Shown here: piece by piece, positions 24,240 through 33,180 of the stretch
How the letters are laid out: each line of letters begins with the position of its first letter
Numbering within the stretch: position 1 is the stretch's first letter
Source of the DNA: [Ruminococcus] torques ATCC 27756
GTDB lineage: Bacteria > Bacillota > Clostridia > Lachnospirales > Lachnospiraceae
NCBI RefSeq assembly: GCF_000153925.1
Contig: NZ_DS264347.1
Span: 1-64,000 of the forward strand
Reading direction: 5' to 3'
DNA length: 64,000 nt
Translations under genes and position numbers: made by a program
Notes under the pieces: model-generated
What the model was told of the DNA's origin: nothing
The model's database searches: none
The model's input: the letters and a program-made list of their open reading frames with translations, nothing else

Positions 24240-25613
24240 TTACTGTACCTGCGCTATAATATCCGAAAGATCTTCCAGATGTTTTTCCATCGTAACAACA
24301 ATCACGCTGTCTCCTGCCTCTATGCTGTCATTTCCATTCGGTATGATAATCTGACGCTTTCTTACGATACATGCGATCAGATTATTCGGTTTCACTTTCA
24401 AATCTTTCAACGTTATACCTGTATAATTCGTTTCATTTTTCACAATGAACTCCAATGCTTCTACTTTTTCGTCCACAAGTTGGTACATCGTCTCTACATT
24501 TGCGCTCTTTTGGGAGTTCTTTCTCGCTCTGACGTAACTTAAAATCGCATCTGCCGTTGCCGTTTTCGCCGAAACGATACTGTCGATACCGAAATCCGCT
24601 ACCATTCTCGCCCTTCTGTCTTCATTCACTTTGGCAATAATCTTTCCCGCGCCCTGGCTTTTCGCATAAAGCGAAAGAATAATGTTTTCTTCATCGATTC
24701 CTGTCAGCGCAACAAATGCATCTACATTCTCCACGCCTTCTTCACTTAAAAGATCATGATCTGTCGCATCTCCGTGGATCACTGTTACTTTCGGAAGACA
24801 ATCGCATAATTCTTCACACCGATTTTCGTCTTTTTCGATGATCTTTACATGCATTCCGATCTTACAAAGTCTCGCCGCCAGATAATAGGCCACCCGGCCT
24901 CCTCCGCAAATAAGAACTTTCTTGATCTTTGTCTGAAGCTGACGTTTTCCATGCATTTTGAAAAACGCTTCCATCGCCTCATGCGCACCGGTAATATGAA
25001 GTTTATCCCCTGCCTGAAGTACATATTCCCCATCCGGTATAAATACTTTTCCCTCATGTTCTACCGCGCAAACAAGGATTTTGATCTGAAACTTTTTATA
25101 GATTGCCGCAAGAGACATTCCTACAAGACGATTGTCCTCCGAAACAGTAAACTCTATCAATTCAACTCTTCCTTTTACAAACGTCTCAATCTTACTCGCA
25201 ACCGGAAACAGAAGCAGACGACTGATATCATTCGCCACAATCAATTCCGGATTCACCGCCATACTAAGATGAAGCTCTTCTTTTAAAAGACCGATCTGTT
25301 TAAAATAAATCGGATTACGCACGCGGGCGATCGTATGACGAGCTCCGAGCTTTCTTGCAATAAGACAGCTCAACATATTACATTCATCTGCCGATGTACA
25401 TGCGATCACCAGATCTGCATGCGGCACATCCGCCGCTTTTTGCACGTCGGCATCCACCCCGTTTCCGTGGACGCAGAAAATATCAAGTCTGTCGATAGCA
25501 AACCGAAGTTTTCTCTCGTTACTGTCGATCATCACAATGTCATAATCATCCGCCGAAAGCTGACGGGCCAGTTTATATCCGACTTTCCCATCACCTATAA
25601 TCACAATCTTCAT
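24240..25613 (-). CDS. trkA: Trk potassium transport regulatory subunit TrkA
   Basis: A 457-aa cytoplasmic protein with two RCK repeats. The first Rossmann motif, GDGKVGYKLARQL, starts near residue 7, and the second, CGGGRVAYYLAARL, near 236. Each RCK_N domain is followed by an RCK_C domain (residues 140-215 and 375-455). It binds NAD(H) or ATP and gates TrkH, whose gene follows without a gap. A good sigma-A promoter lies about 80 bases upstream. Single full-length TrkA with doubled RCK is typical of TrkA rather than KtrA. Confidence 0.93.
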   Translation of the reverse strand: MKIVIIGDGKVGYKLARQLSADDYDIVMIDSNERKLRFAIDRLDIFCVHGNGVDADVQKAADVPHADLVIACTSADECNMLSCLIARKLGARHTIARVRNPIYFKQIGLLKEELHLSMAVNPELIVANDISRLLLFPVASKIETFVKGRVELIEFTVSEDNRLVGMSLAAIYKKFQIKILVCAVEHEGKVFIPDGEYVLQAGDKLHITGAHEAMEAFFKMHGKRQLQTKIKKVLICGGGRVAYYLAARLCKIGMHVKIIEKDENRCEELCDCLPKVTVIHGDATDHDLLSEEGVENVDAFVALTGIDEENIILSLYAKSQGAGKIIAKVNEDRRARMVADFGIDSIVSAKTATADAILSYVRARKNSQKSANVETMYQLVDEKVEALEFIVKNETNYTGITLKDLKVKPNNLIACIVRKRQIIIPNGNDSIEAGDSVIVVTMEKHLEDLSDIIAQVQ

Positions 25614-25693
25614 TCTCTTTCCCTCTAACTGATTCTCTTAAATATCATTTTATAATTTTAAATTTTATGTCTGTATTTCTTGACAGTAGAGCA

Positions 25694-25722
25694 ATTATAG
25701 CACCTTTACACATAAAGTACAA
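25694..25722 (-). promoter_or_regulatory. Sigma-A promoter of trkA-trkH
   Basis: On the minus strand TTGTAC (25722-25717), a 17-base spacer and TATAAT (25699-25694) point at trkA. Confidence 0.65.
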
Positions 25723-25759
25723 TGATCTTTGCAAATTCTTAACGAACCGCCGTCATAAG

Positions 25760-25799
25760 AAAAGCAGAATACCGCACACCATAAAAGATGCGCGGTATT
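25760..25799 (-). terminator. Intrinsic terminator of the EF-G paralogue gene
   Basis: GCGGTATT/AATACCGC arms at 25768-25775 and 25792-25799 form an 8-bp stem. On the minus strand CTGCTTTTC follows. Confidence 0.7.
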
Positions 25800-25875
25800 T
25801 GATCCTTTTTATAACAGAAATACCTGCCGGTCCGCAAACTGAGCATACCGTTCTTTTCTGTTCTTTTTTTCTGTT

Positions 25876-27948
25876 TTACTCTTCCGCTCTTGCTGCGATC
25901 TCTTTCTCCTGTACATCAGACGGAGCCTGCTCATATCTTGCAAATTCATATGCGTATGTTCCTCTTCCGCCTGTCATGGAGCGAAGCACCGTACAATACC
26001 CGAACAATCCTGTCATCGGAACGTCCGCTTCGATCACTTGCTTTCCACCTGCGATCGGAGTCATGCCAAGCACTCGTCCGCGTCTCTTATTCAGATCTCC
26101 CATCACATCTCCCGTATAATCGTCCGGAACAGTCACTTTCAAAGAAGCGATCGGCTCAAGAAGTACCGGAGATGCCTCAAGAAATCCTTTCTTAAATGCC
26201 TGGGTTGTAGCTGTTTTGAACGCCATTTCCGAAGAATCTACCGGATGATAAGATCCGTCATACAAAGTCGCTTTTACACCGACCACCGGATATCCGGCAA
26301 GAGGCCCTTTAAGAACCGATTCCTGCAATCCTTTTTCTACAGCCGGGAAATAGTTTTTCGGAACTGCTCCGCCGACTACGCACTCTTCAAATACATACGG
26401 TGTATCAAGATCGTGAGACGGTTCAAATTTCATCTTAACGTGTCCGTACTGTCCGTGGCCGCCGGTCTGTTTCTTATATTTCATATCTACATCCGAATTT
26501 TTGCGGATCGTTTCGCGGAATGCAACTTTCGGTGTCTCAAGCGTGATCTCCACTTTATATCTCGCCGCAAGTTTGCTTGCTGCGATCTCGAGATGCTGAT
26601 CTCCCATTCCATAGAGAAGCGTCTGACGGTTCTCACTGTCATTTACCGACTTCAGAGTAACATCCTCTGCCGTCATTTTTGCAAGCGCCTGTGAAACCTT
26701 ATCTTCATCGCCCTTTGTTTTCACCGTATACTTCATATATGTGTAAGGAACAGAATAATCTGTTTTCGCATAAGATACCGGATTTGCCTTTGTAGAAAGC
26801 GTATCGCCCGTGCGTGTACTGCCGAGTTTTGCGATAGCCCCGATATCTCCTGCAAACAGTTCGGAAACTTCCGCCGGTTTATTTCCGCACATTGTGTAAA
26901 TCTTTCCGGGTTTCTCTTCTGCGTCTGCGTCTGCATTATATAAAATATCATCGCCTTTCAACACTCCGGAGCATACTTTTACGAATGAATATTTTCCAAT
27001 GAACGGATCGACCATCGTCTTAAATACATATGCGGTCTTTGCTTTTGAGAATTCATAATTGCCTTCAAAAATCTCGTTTGTTCTGCGATTAATACCTGCG
27101 CATTTTCTTTTATCCGGACTCGGGAAGAATCTTACAATGTCAGAAAGCAGATTCGTAACGCCTTGCGCCTGCACGTTTGATCCCATAGCGACAGGAACGA
27201 TATCTCCGTCCATCACTTCCGTACGCATTGCAGAGCGTATCTCTTCTACCGAAAATTCTTCGCCGTTGAAATAACGCTCCATAAACTCTTCACTTGTCTC
27301 TGCGACAGCTTCCATAAGAGAGTCTCTCAAAATCTCAAGATTCGGTTTACAGTAATCAGGAATCTCGCACTCTTCTCTTTGCCCGATCTCCGTATATCTT
27401 CTTCCTGCATTTTTAATAACATTGATATATCCGACAAGTTTTTCGTTCTCGCGGATCGGCTGGAAATGTGGCGCGATCTTTTTGCCGTAACGGGTAGTCA
27501 GATCTTCTACTACCTGACGGAAACTTGCATCGTCAACGTCCATCTCTGTCACATAGATCATTCGCGGAAGGTTATACTTATCACACAGCTCCCAGGCTTT
27601 CTCCGTGCCTACCTGAACTCCCGCTTTGCCGGAAACAACGATGACCGCTGCGTCCGCCGCGCTTACCGCTTCTTCCACTTCTCCCACAAAATCAAAATAT
27701 CCCGGTGTATCAAGAATGTTGATCTTCGCCTTTTCCCATTCGATCGGAACAAGACTTGTGCTGATCGAAAAACCACGTTTCTGTTCTTCTTTATCAAAAT
27801 CACTGACCGTGTTAGATTCTGTCACTTTCCCCATTCGGTTCGTAACGCCTGATACATACAGCATCGCTTCAACAAGACTCGTCTTTCCGCTTCCGCCGTG
27901 TCCGAGCAATACCACATTTCTAATTTCGTCTGTTCTGTAAACTTTCAT
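25876..27948 (-). CDS. EF-G-like translation factor GTPase paralogue
   Basis: A 690-aa translational GTPase with all five EF-G domains. G1 is GHGGSGKT near residue 16, G3 is DTPGYFDF near 80, and the NKxD position of G4 reads TEMD, so the guanine-specificity motif is altered. The C-terminal half has KKQTGGHGQYGHVKMKFEP and MTGGRGTYAYEFARYEQAP, the domain IV-V hallmarks. It is the fusA2 type, a second EF-G-like protein found beside the essential FusA in many Firmicutes; known paralogues act in recycling or stress. No ribosomal genes lie nearby. AAGGAGG precedes the ATG. Confidence 0.85.
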   Translation of the reverse strand: MKVYRTDEIRNVVLLGHGGSGKTSLVEAMLYVSGVTNRMGKVTESNTVSDFDKEEQKRGFSISTSLVPIEWEKAKINILDTPGYFDFVGEVEEAVSAADAAVIVVSGKAGVQVGTEKAWELCDKYNLPRMIYVTEMDVDDASFRQVVEDLTTRYGKKIAPHFQPIRENEKLVGYINVIKNAGRRYTEIGQREECEIPDYCKPNLEILRDSLMEAVAETSEEFMERYFNGEEFSVEEIRSAMRTEVMDGDIVPVAMGSNVQAQGVTNLLSDIVRFFPSPDKRKCAGINRRTNEIFEGNYEFSKAKTAYVFKTMVDPFIGKYSFVKVCSGVLKGDDILYNADADAEEKPGKIYTMCGNKPAEVSELFAGDIGAIAKLGSTRTGDTLSTKANPVSYAKTDYSVPYTYMKYTVKTKGDEDKVSQALAKMTAEDVTLKSVNDSENRQTLLYGMGDQHLEIAASKLAARYKVEITLETPKVAFRETIRKNSDVDMKYKKQTGGHGQYGHVKMKFEPSHDLDTPYVFEECVVGGAVPKNYFPAVEKGLQESVLKGPLAGYPVVGVKATLYDGSYHPVDSSEMAFKTATTQAFKKGFLEASPVLLEPIASLKVTVPDDYTGDVMGDLNKRRGRVLGMTPIAGGKQVIEADVPMTGLFGYCTVLRSMTGGRGTYAYEFARYEQAPSDVQEKEIAARAEE

Positions 27949-28257
27949 GCTGCTGCCTCCTTGATATGTAGTTATTTTGCATGTATTTCTTTCCTCTCGC
28001 CATGCACATCATAGGTATATTGTACTAAAATTTTTATAAATTACAACTATTTTATATATTTTTCACATATTTCTTGTGCAGTTCAACATTGCAGTTTTCT
28101 TCCTGTTTCTGAGGAAAACAGTGTCGTCATACACGATAAGCATACAGTGCGGTTTTACGAACCGGATTGGCTTAACTATTACCATTACTTTGTTTACTTT
28201 TACAAGTCAGCGTGTTAAAATACCTCTATATTATAATAAGGAAAGGATTTTACTTTT
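27949..28257. other. 309-base intergenic region
   Basis: The region separates divergent genes. Apart from the promoter at 28193-28221 I see no gene, hairpin or repeat that I would call. Confidence 0.5.
28193..28221 (+). promoter_or_regulatory. Probable sigma-A promoter of tyrA-aroA
   Basis: TTTACT (28193-28198), a 17-base spacer and TAAAAT (28216-28221). The -35 is weak and the -10 is good. Confidence 0.5.
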
Positions 28258-29367
28258 ATGTTTTCAGACATCACTCCTGCAAAAATCGGCTTTATCGGGC
28301 TCGGACTTATCGGCGGTTCTGTCGCAAAGGCGATCCGCACATACTTCCCCGATTATGAGCTGATTGCATTCGATAAAAATAAAGAAACTCTCGCTCTCGC
28401 AGTCCAGGAAAACATCATCGACACTTCCTGTTCTGCGATCGATGACAATTTTAAAGGCTGCAGCTATATTTTCTTATGCGCCCCCGTTTCATACAACACC
28501 GCCTGCCTTACCCAGCTAAAATCTCTGATCGATCCAGACTGTATTTTAACAGATGTAGGAAGCGTTAAAACTTCAATCCACGAAGAAATAATCTCGCTTG
28601 GTATGGAAGAAAATTTTATAGGCGGTCATCCGATGGCAGGTTCGGAGAAAAACGGATTCGCCAATTCAAAAGCGCATTTGATCGAGAACGCTTACTATAT
28701 TCTCACCCCTTCAGCTAAAGTATCCGAAGAAAAAATCAACGCTTACCGGAACTTTGTTTCTTCTTTAAAAGCGCTGCCTATTGTCCTCGACTACAGGCAG
28801 CACGACTGCATAACCGGAACGATCAGCCATCTGCCTCACATCATTGCTTCTACACTTGTAAACTTCGTCCGGGATACCGATACGAAAGAAGAACTGATGA
28901 AAGCGCTTGCCGCCGGCGGTTTCAAAGACATTACGAGGATCGCATCCTCGTCCCCGGTTATGTGGCAGCAAATCTGTCTGAAAAACGGAAAAAATATCTC
29001 GCATATTTTAGGACAGTATATCGAAGCACTCATACAAGCTAAACTTTCTATAGATACGGAAGATGAAAATGCGCTTTATACTTTATTTGAATCTTCCCGC
29101 GATTATCGTAATTCTATGCCTAACACCTCGGCAGGGCCGATCAAAAAACAGTTTGCCGTATACTGTGATATTATTGATGAAACCGGAGGAATCGCGACGA
29201 TCGCAACTATATTGGCAAGCAATAATATCAGTATTAAAAATATCGGCATTATCCACAACCGCGAATTTGAAGAAGGCGTACTCCGAATCGAATTTTATGA
29301 TGAATCCTCCTCTTCCAAAGCTTCTGCGCTGCTGAAAAAATACCGATATATCGTATACGAAGTCTAA
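28258..29367 (+). CDS. tyrA: Prephenate dehydrogenase with ACT domain
   Basis: A 369-aa enzyme that oxidises prephenate to 4-hydroxyphenylpyruvate for tyrosine. The NAD motif GFIGLGLIGGSVAKAI starts near residue 9. The central substrate region has DVGSVKTSIHEEI, GGHPMAGSEKNGF and SHLPHIIASTLVN. Residues of about 297-369 form an ACT domain (FAVYCDIIDETGGIATIATI), the usual site of tyrosine feedback. AAAGGA lies upstream of the ATG. aroA follows 35 bases later on the same strand, so both form one aromatic operon. Confidence 0.94.
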   Translation: MFSDITPAKIGFIGLGLIGGSVAKAIRTYFPDYELIAFDKNKETLALAVQENIIDTSCSAIDDNFKGCSYIFLCAPVSYNTACLTQLKSLIDPDCILTDVGSVKTSIHEEIISLGMEENFIGGHPMAGSEKNGFANSKAHLIENAYYILTPSAKVSEEKINAYRNFVSSLKALPIVLDYRQHDCITGTISHLPHIIASTLVNFVRDTDTKEELMKALAAGGFKDITRIASSSPVMWQQICLKNGKNISHILGQYIEALIQAKLSIDTEDENALYTLFESSRDYRNSMPNTSAGPIKKQFAVYCDIIDETGGIATIATILASNNISIKNIGIIHNREFEEGVLRIEFYDESSSSKASALLKKYRYIVYEV

Positions 29368-29402
29368 GAAAGAAACAATAATTTAAACAGGAGGAAAAAG
29401 CA

Positions 29403-30692
29403 ATGGAATTAGCCGGTATTCAAGGATTAAAGGGAACAGTTTCCGTTCCCGGAGATAAATCAATTTCCCACCGATGCATCATGTTCGGATCGATTGCAAA
29501 CGGAACGACGGAAATCCACAATTTTCTGAAAGGCGCGGACTGTCTTGCCACGATCCGCTGCTTTCAGTCTATGGGCATTAATATAGAAGAAACAGATCAT
29601 ACGATCACGGTCCACGGGAAAGGATTACACGGACTATCCGCTCCCTTAAATATCCTCGACGTCGGAAACAGCGGCACTACAACCCGCCTTTTGTCTGGCA
29701 TTCTCGCGGGACAGAAGTTTGAATCAAAACTTTCGGGAGACGAGTCTTTAAACTCCCGCCCTATGAAACGGATCATCGAACCGCTTACAATGATGGGCGC
29801 AAATATTTCAAGTATTCTCAGAAACGGATGCGCTCCGCTGTACATCGCTCCGGGAAATCTGCACGGAATCCACTACGATTCCCCCGTCTCTTCCGCACAG
29901 GTGAAATCATGTATCCTGCTTGCCGGATTGTACGCAGAAGGAGAAACTTCGGTTACAGAACCGTCGCTTTCCAGGAACCACACTGAACTGATGCTGAAAG
30001 AATTCGGCGCTGACATACGGACTCTTCACTCGCTGTCAGGAACAGAAGCAACCGCATATATTAAACCGTACCCAAAACTATACGGTCAAAAAATCGTTGT
30101 TCCGGGAGATATTTCTTCTGCGGCATATTTTATCGCAGCAGGACTGATCGTTCCCGATTCGGAAATATTGATCGAACATGTGGGGATCAACCCGACCAGA
30201 TCCGGTATTTTGAAAGTATGCGAAGATATGGGCGGCGATATCACACTTCTTAACGAACGATGTGAGGCCGGCGAAAAAATTGCCGACATCCTCGTCCGCA
30301 CGAGCAGTCTGCACGGAATTACGATCGAAGGCGATATTATCCCGACATTGATCGACGAAATTCCGATCATCGCAGTCATGGCTGCCGTCGCAGACGGAAC
30401 AACTGTCATCAAAGACGCCGCTGAACTGAAAGTAAAAGAAACTGACCGCATCGAAACTGTGACAGATAATTTAAAAGCGATGGGATGTAACGTCACCCCC
30501 ACAGAAGACGGAATGATCATCACAGGCGGAACACTTCACGGCGCTTCGATCCACACCCTTCTCGATCACAGGATTGCAATGGCGTTCAGCATCGCGGCTC
30601 TTGTCGCTGACGGAACAACGAAAATCCTTGACAGTAAATGTGTGGACGTATCGTATCCTACTTTTTATGATACATTTGAACAATTATTATAA
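29403..30692 (+). CDS. aroA: 3-phosphoshikimate 1-carboxyvinyltransferase (EPSP synthase)
   Basis: A 429-aa enzyme of the shikimate pathway that joins shikimate-3-phosphate and phosphoenolpyruvate. The family motifs run in order: GDKSISHR near residue 18, DVGNSGTTTRLLSG near 88, SSAQVKSCILLAG near 164, PGDISSAAYF near 230, DEIPIIAVMAA near 318, KVKETDRI near 343 and DHRIAMAFSIAA near 388. Length is normal and AGGAGG precedes the ATG. It follows tyrA in the same transcription unit. The class (I or II) was not determined. Confidence 0.95.
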   Translation: MELAGIQGLKGTVSVPGDKSISHRCIMFGSIANGTTEIHNFLKGADCLATIRCFQSMGINIEETDHTITVHGKGLHGLSAPLNILDVGNSGTTTRLLSGILAGQKFESKLSGDESLNSRPMKRIIEPLTMMGANISSILRNGCAPLYIAPGNLHGIHYDSPVSSAQVKSCILLAGLYAEGETSVTEPSLSRNHTELMLKEFGADIRTLHSLSGTEATAYIKPYPKLYGQKIVVPGDISSAAYFIAAGLIVPDSEILIEHVGINPTRSGILKVCEDMGGDITLLNERCEAGEKIADILVRTSSLHGITIEGDIIPTLIDEIPIIAVMAAVADGTTVIKDAAELKVKETDRIETVTDNLKAMGCNVTPTEDGMIITGGTLHGASIHTLLDHRIAMAFSIAALVADGTTKILDSKCVDVSYPTFYDTFEQLL

Positions 30693-30821
30693 TCGTATCC
30701 GAATTCATATAACTTCAAAAAAGTTATTTAACTTCCTTATTTTCAATGGTAAAAATCACGTTTTTGCTATATTGGAATTGAATAATATCAGTTTCTTAAT
30801 AGAAAAAGGAGGGTACAATTT

Positions 30822-31025
30822 ATGATTAAAAAGCTAATAAAAAAAGAAAAGAAGCAGCTTATCGCCCTATTCATATCACTTATATCTCTTATTATATTTT
30901 CTTTGCTGGACAATAAAATAGATAAAATTTTTCTATTTTTCTTTATCGGGGATTTAATTATTATATTTGTCGACGTTTGTTTGGAACTTAAAAAATATTG
31001 GAAAAATAAAAAAGATAAAAAATAG
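30822..31025 (+). CDS. Small membrane protein
   Basis: A 67-aa protein with a Lys-rich start (MIKKLIKKEKKQ), two hydrophobic helices (residues about 12-29 and 34-52) and a Lys-rich tail (KKYWKNKKDKK). Both basic ends would stay in the cytoplasm. AAGGAGGG at a good distance from the ATG and a terminator straight after the stop argue that it is real. It lies 130 bases after aroA. Function unknown; small size and charge pattern fit many small membrane regulators. Confidence 0.65.
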   Translation: MIKKLIKKEKKQLIALFISLISLIIFSLLDNKIDKIFLFFFIGDLIIIFVDVCLELKKYWKNKKDKK

Positions 31026-31031
31026 CATTTT

Positions 31032-31102
31032 AAAAGAGACATTCATCGATCGCACTGTTTTCATTCGATCAGAAACAGTAAGATCATCGATGTCTCTTTT
31101 TT
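31032..31102 (+). terminator. Intrinsic terminator of the small membrane gene
   Basis: AAAAGAGACAT (31032-31042) pairs with ATGTCTCTTTT (31090-31100), enclosing an ACTGTTT/AAACAGT hairpin; T-rich sequence follows. Confidence 0.75.
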
Positions 31103-31119
31103 GTGACGGCAATAAACTA

Positions 31120-31198
31120 AGGTCCGGGCAACCCCGGACCTCAGCGACTGTTTACAATCGCGAAATGTGCCTTTTGGCACTTCAGACGATTGCTTTTT
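31120..31198. terminator. Two further hairpins at the end of ddh
   Basis: AGGTCCGGG (31120-31128) pairs with CCCGGACCT (31133-31141). Then CAATCG (31155-31160) pairs with CGATTG (31187-31192), enclosing GTGCC/GGCAC, with CTTTTT after it on the plus strand. They lie between convergent genes and probably stop transcripts from both sides. Confidence 0.65.
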
Positions 31199-32183
31199 AC
31201 AGCATCTCTTTTCTTAATTCTTCTCCGCTTTTTGCGCTTAAATATGCCGGAGCGATATCGAACACTGTCTTGCATCCGCTCTGACCTTCCGCAGCAAGTC
31301 TGTAAGCTGCGCGGGCATATGCAACGATCACGGACGATGTAAACTCAGGATTAGAGTCTAATTTTAAGCTGTACTCGATCAAATGGCTGTTTTCTCCGTC
31401 CCAGCCTGTCTTTCCGCTTCTAAGTACGAAACCGCCGTGCGGGATTCCGCTGTGATCGCGTTTTAATTCTTCTTCACTTATAAAATGAACCGTCGTATCA
31501 TAATCGGCAAAATAGTTCGGCATCGATTTGATCTCCGCTTCTACTTTTGCCGCGTCCGCGCCCTCTTCAAGGACAACAAAACACTCTCTTGTATGTTTCT
31601 GACGTGTCGTAAGTTCCGGGTTTTCTCCGTTTCGCACTGCCTCAAGAGCTGCTTCTGACGGAATCGTGTACTGTTTTCCGTCTTTTACGCCTTCTACTCT
31701 TCTGATCGCATCTGAATGACCCTGGCTTACTCCTTTTCCCCAGAATGTATAATCTTTTCCGTCAGGAAGGATCGCGTTTGCATACAATCTGTTTAAAGAG
31801 AACATACCCGGATCCCAGCCTACGGAAATAATTCCGACTTTTCCACTCTCCTTCGCCGCAGCATCCACATTCGCAAAATGCTCCGGAATGCGGGCATGTG
31901 TGTCAAAACTGTCAATTACATTAAACAGCTTTGCAAACTCCGGCGTCTGTTTCGGAAGATCTGTCGCGCTTCCTCCGCAAAGAATCAATACGTCGATCTT
32001 ATCTTTCCAGTCTGCGGCGTCATCCACACTGCATACCGGAACTCCTTCTGTCAAAATTGTCACGCCTGAAGGATCTCTTCTTGTAAATACTGCCGCAAGT
32101 TCCATATCATCATTTTGTTTTACTGCACATTCTACACCTCTGCCTAAGTTACCATATCCCAAAATACCAACTCGAATACTCAT
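31197..32183 (-). CDS. ddh: meso-Diaminopimelate dehydrogenase
   Basis: A 328-aa NADPH enzyme that makes meso-diaminopimelate from tetrahydrodipicolinate in one step, bypassing the acylated intermediates. The Rossmann motif GILGYGNLGRGVE starts near residue 6. The region GVSQGHSDAIRRVEGVKDG and the C-terminal NPEFTSSVIVAYARAAYRL are family hallmarks. Start 32183 (MSIRVGIL) follows AAGGAGAG; the 17 codons further upstream look random. It complements dapA at 1.0 kb. The product serves both lysine and cell-wall crosslinks. No lysine riboswitch was seen in front of it. Confidence 0.95.
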   Translation of the reverse strand: MSIRVGILGYGNLGRGVECAVKQNDDMELAAVFTRRDPSGVTILTEGVPVCSVDDAADWKDKIDVLILCGGSATDLPKQTPEFAKLFNVIDSFDTHARIPEHFANVDAAAKESGKVGIISVGWDPGMFSLNRLYANAILPDGKDYTFWGKGVSQGHSDAIRRVEGVKDGKQYTIPSEAALEAVRNGENPELTTRQKHTRECFVVLEEGADAAKVEAEIKSMPNYFADYDTTVHFISEEELKRDHSGIPHGGFVLRSGKTGWDGENSHLIEYSLKLDSNPEFTSSVIVAYARAAYRLAAEGQSGCKTVFDIAPAYLSAKSGEELRKEML

Positions 32184-32329
32184 TGTCTGCACTCTCCTTT
32201 TTGAATATTTTTCGCATAGCCCTTCCCGTGACAACTCACGTTTTTCAAACTATCACTTTGCTATTATACAATCGTCAAGATAAGTTTTCAATGCCATTTT
32301 TTTGAATATTTTGTGAGTATTTCTGATCT

Positions 32330-32377
32330 CTTACTTTCAAAACTGTAAGTGTATAACGCGCCGTTGATTGTTATAAT
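32330..32377 (+). promoter_or_regulatory. Candidate response-regulator box and promoter of the Bce module
   Basis: CTTAC (32330-32334) and GTAAG (32345-32349) form an inverted repeat, and TATAAT lies at 32372-32377 with no recognisable -35. A strong -10 without a -35, just downstream of a palindrome, fits a promoter activated by the module's own regulator. The palindrome is not identical to published BceR sites, so this is tentative. Confidence 0.45.
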
Positions 32378-32409
32378 CTAAACAGACAGAAGCCGAAAGG
32401 AGTATTCTT

Positions 32410-33180
32410 ATGGAACATATATTAAAACTGGAACAAGTCAAAAAATATTACGGCGGAGCTGCCGGAAATATTACGAAAGCGGTAGACGGCATTTCCATGG
32501 AAGTAAACAAAGGAGAATTTACTGCGATCATGGGTGCAAGCGGATCAGGCAAAACAACGCTTCTAAACTGTATTTCCACGATCGACACCGTAACCGCAGG
32601 ACACATTACTGTCAATCATCAGGATATTACAAAAATCAAAGAAAAAGACTTTGCCTCATTCCGACGAAAGAATCTGGGATTTATCTTTCAGGACTTTAAC
32701 CTTTTAGACACATTAACTATAGAAGAAAATATTTCTCTCTCGCTCATCATCAATAAAGCGAACCCGTCTTCGATCGAGCGGCGTGTCCATGCGATTGCCG
32801 ACAAATTAGGTATCCGCGATATTTTATCGAAATTTCCTTACGAAGTTTCCGGCGGTCAGAAGCAGCGCTGTGCCTGCGCAAGAGCATTGATCAACGAACC
32901 GAATCTAATCTTAGCCGATGAACCTACCGGTGCTTTAGATTCCCGTTCATCGAGATTATTACTGGAAACAATGTCTGATATTAACCGGAAAATGCATACG
33001 ACAATTTTAATGGTAACTCATGATCCGTTCAGCGCCTCTTTTTGCGAGCGTATCCTGTTTTTAAAAGACGGAAAATTATTCAACGAAATATTCAAAGGAG
33101 AAAAAAGCAGAAAAGAATTTTTCAATGAAATATTGGATATATTGACCTTGCTCGGAGGTGAATTGGGAAATGTTAGGTAA
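32410..33180 (+). CDS. bceA: BceA-type ABC transporter ATPase
   Basis: A 256-aa ATPase of the MacB/BceA type. Walker A is GASGSGKTTLLN near residue 46, the signature is VSGGQKQRCACARAL near 147, and Walker B is LILADEPTGALDS near 167. It begins a four-gene unit followed by the permease, response regulator and kinase, the layout of peptide antibiotic resistance modules (bacitracin, lantibiotics, cationic peptides) in Firmicutes. The last 11 bases overlap the permease gene. Confidence 0.92.
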   Translation: MEHILKLEQVKKYYGGAAGNITKAVDGISMEVNKGEFTAIMGASGSGKTTLLNCISTIDTVTAGHITVNHQDITKIKEKDFASFRRKNLGFIFQDFNLLDTLTIEENISLSLIINKANPSSIERRVHAIADKLGIRDILSKFPYEVSGGQKQRCACARALINEPNLILADEPTGALDSRSSRLLLETMSDINRKMHTTILMVTHDPFSASFCERILFLKDGKLFNEIFKGEKSRKEFFNEILDILTLLGGELGNVR

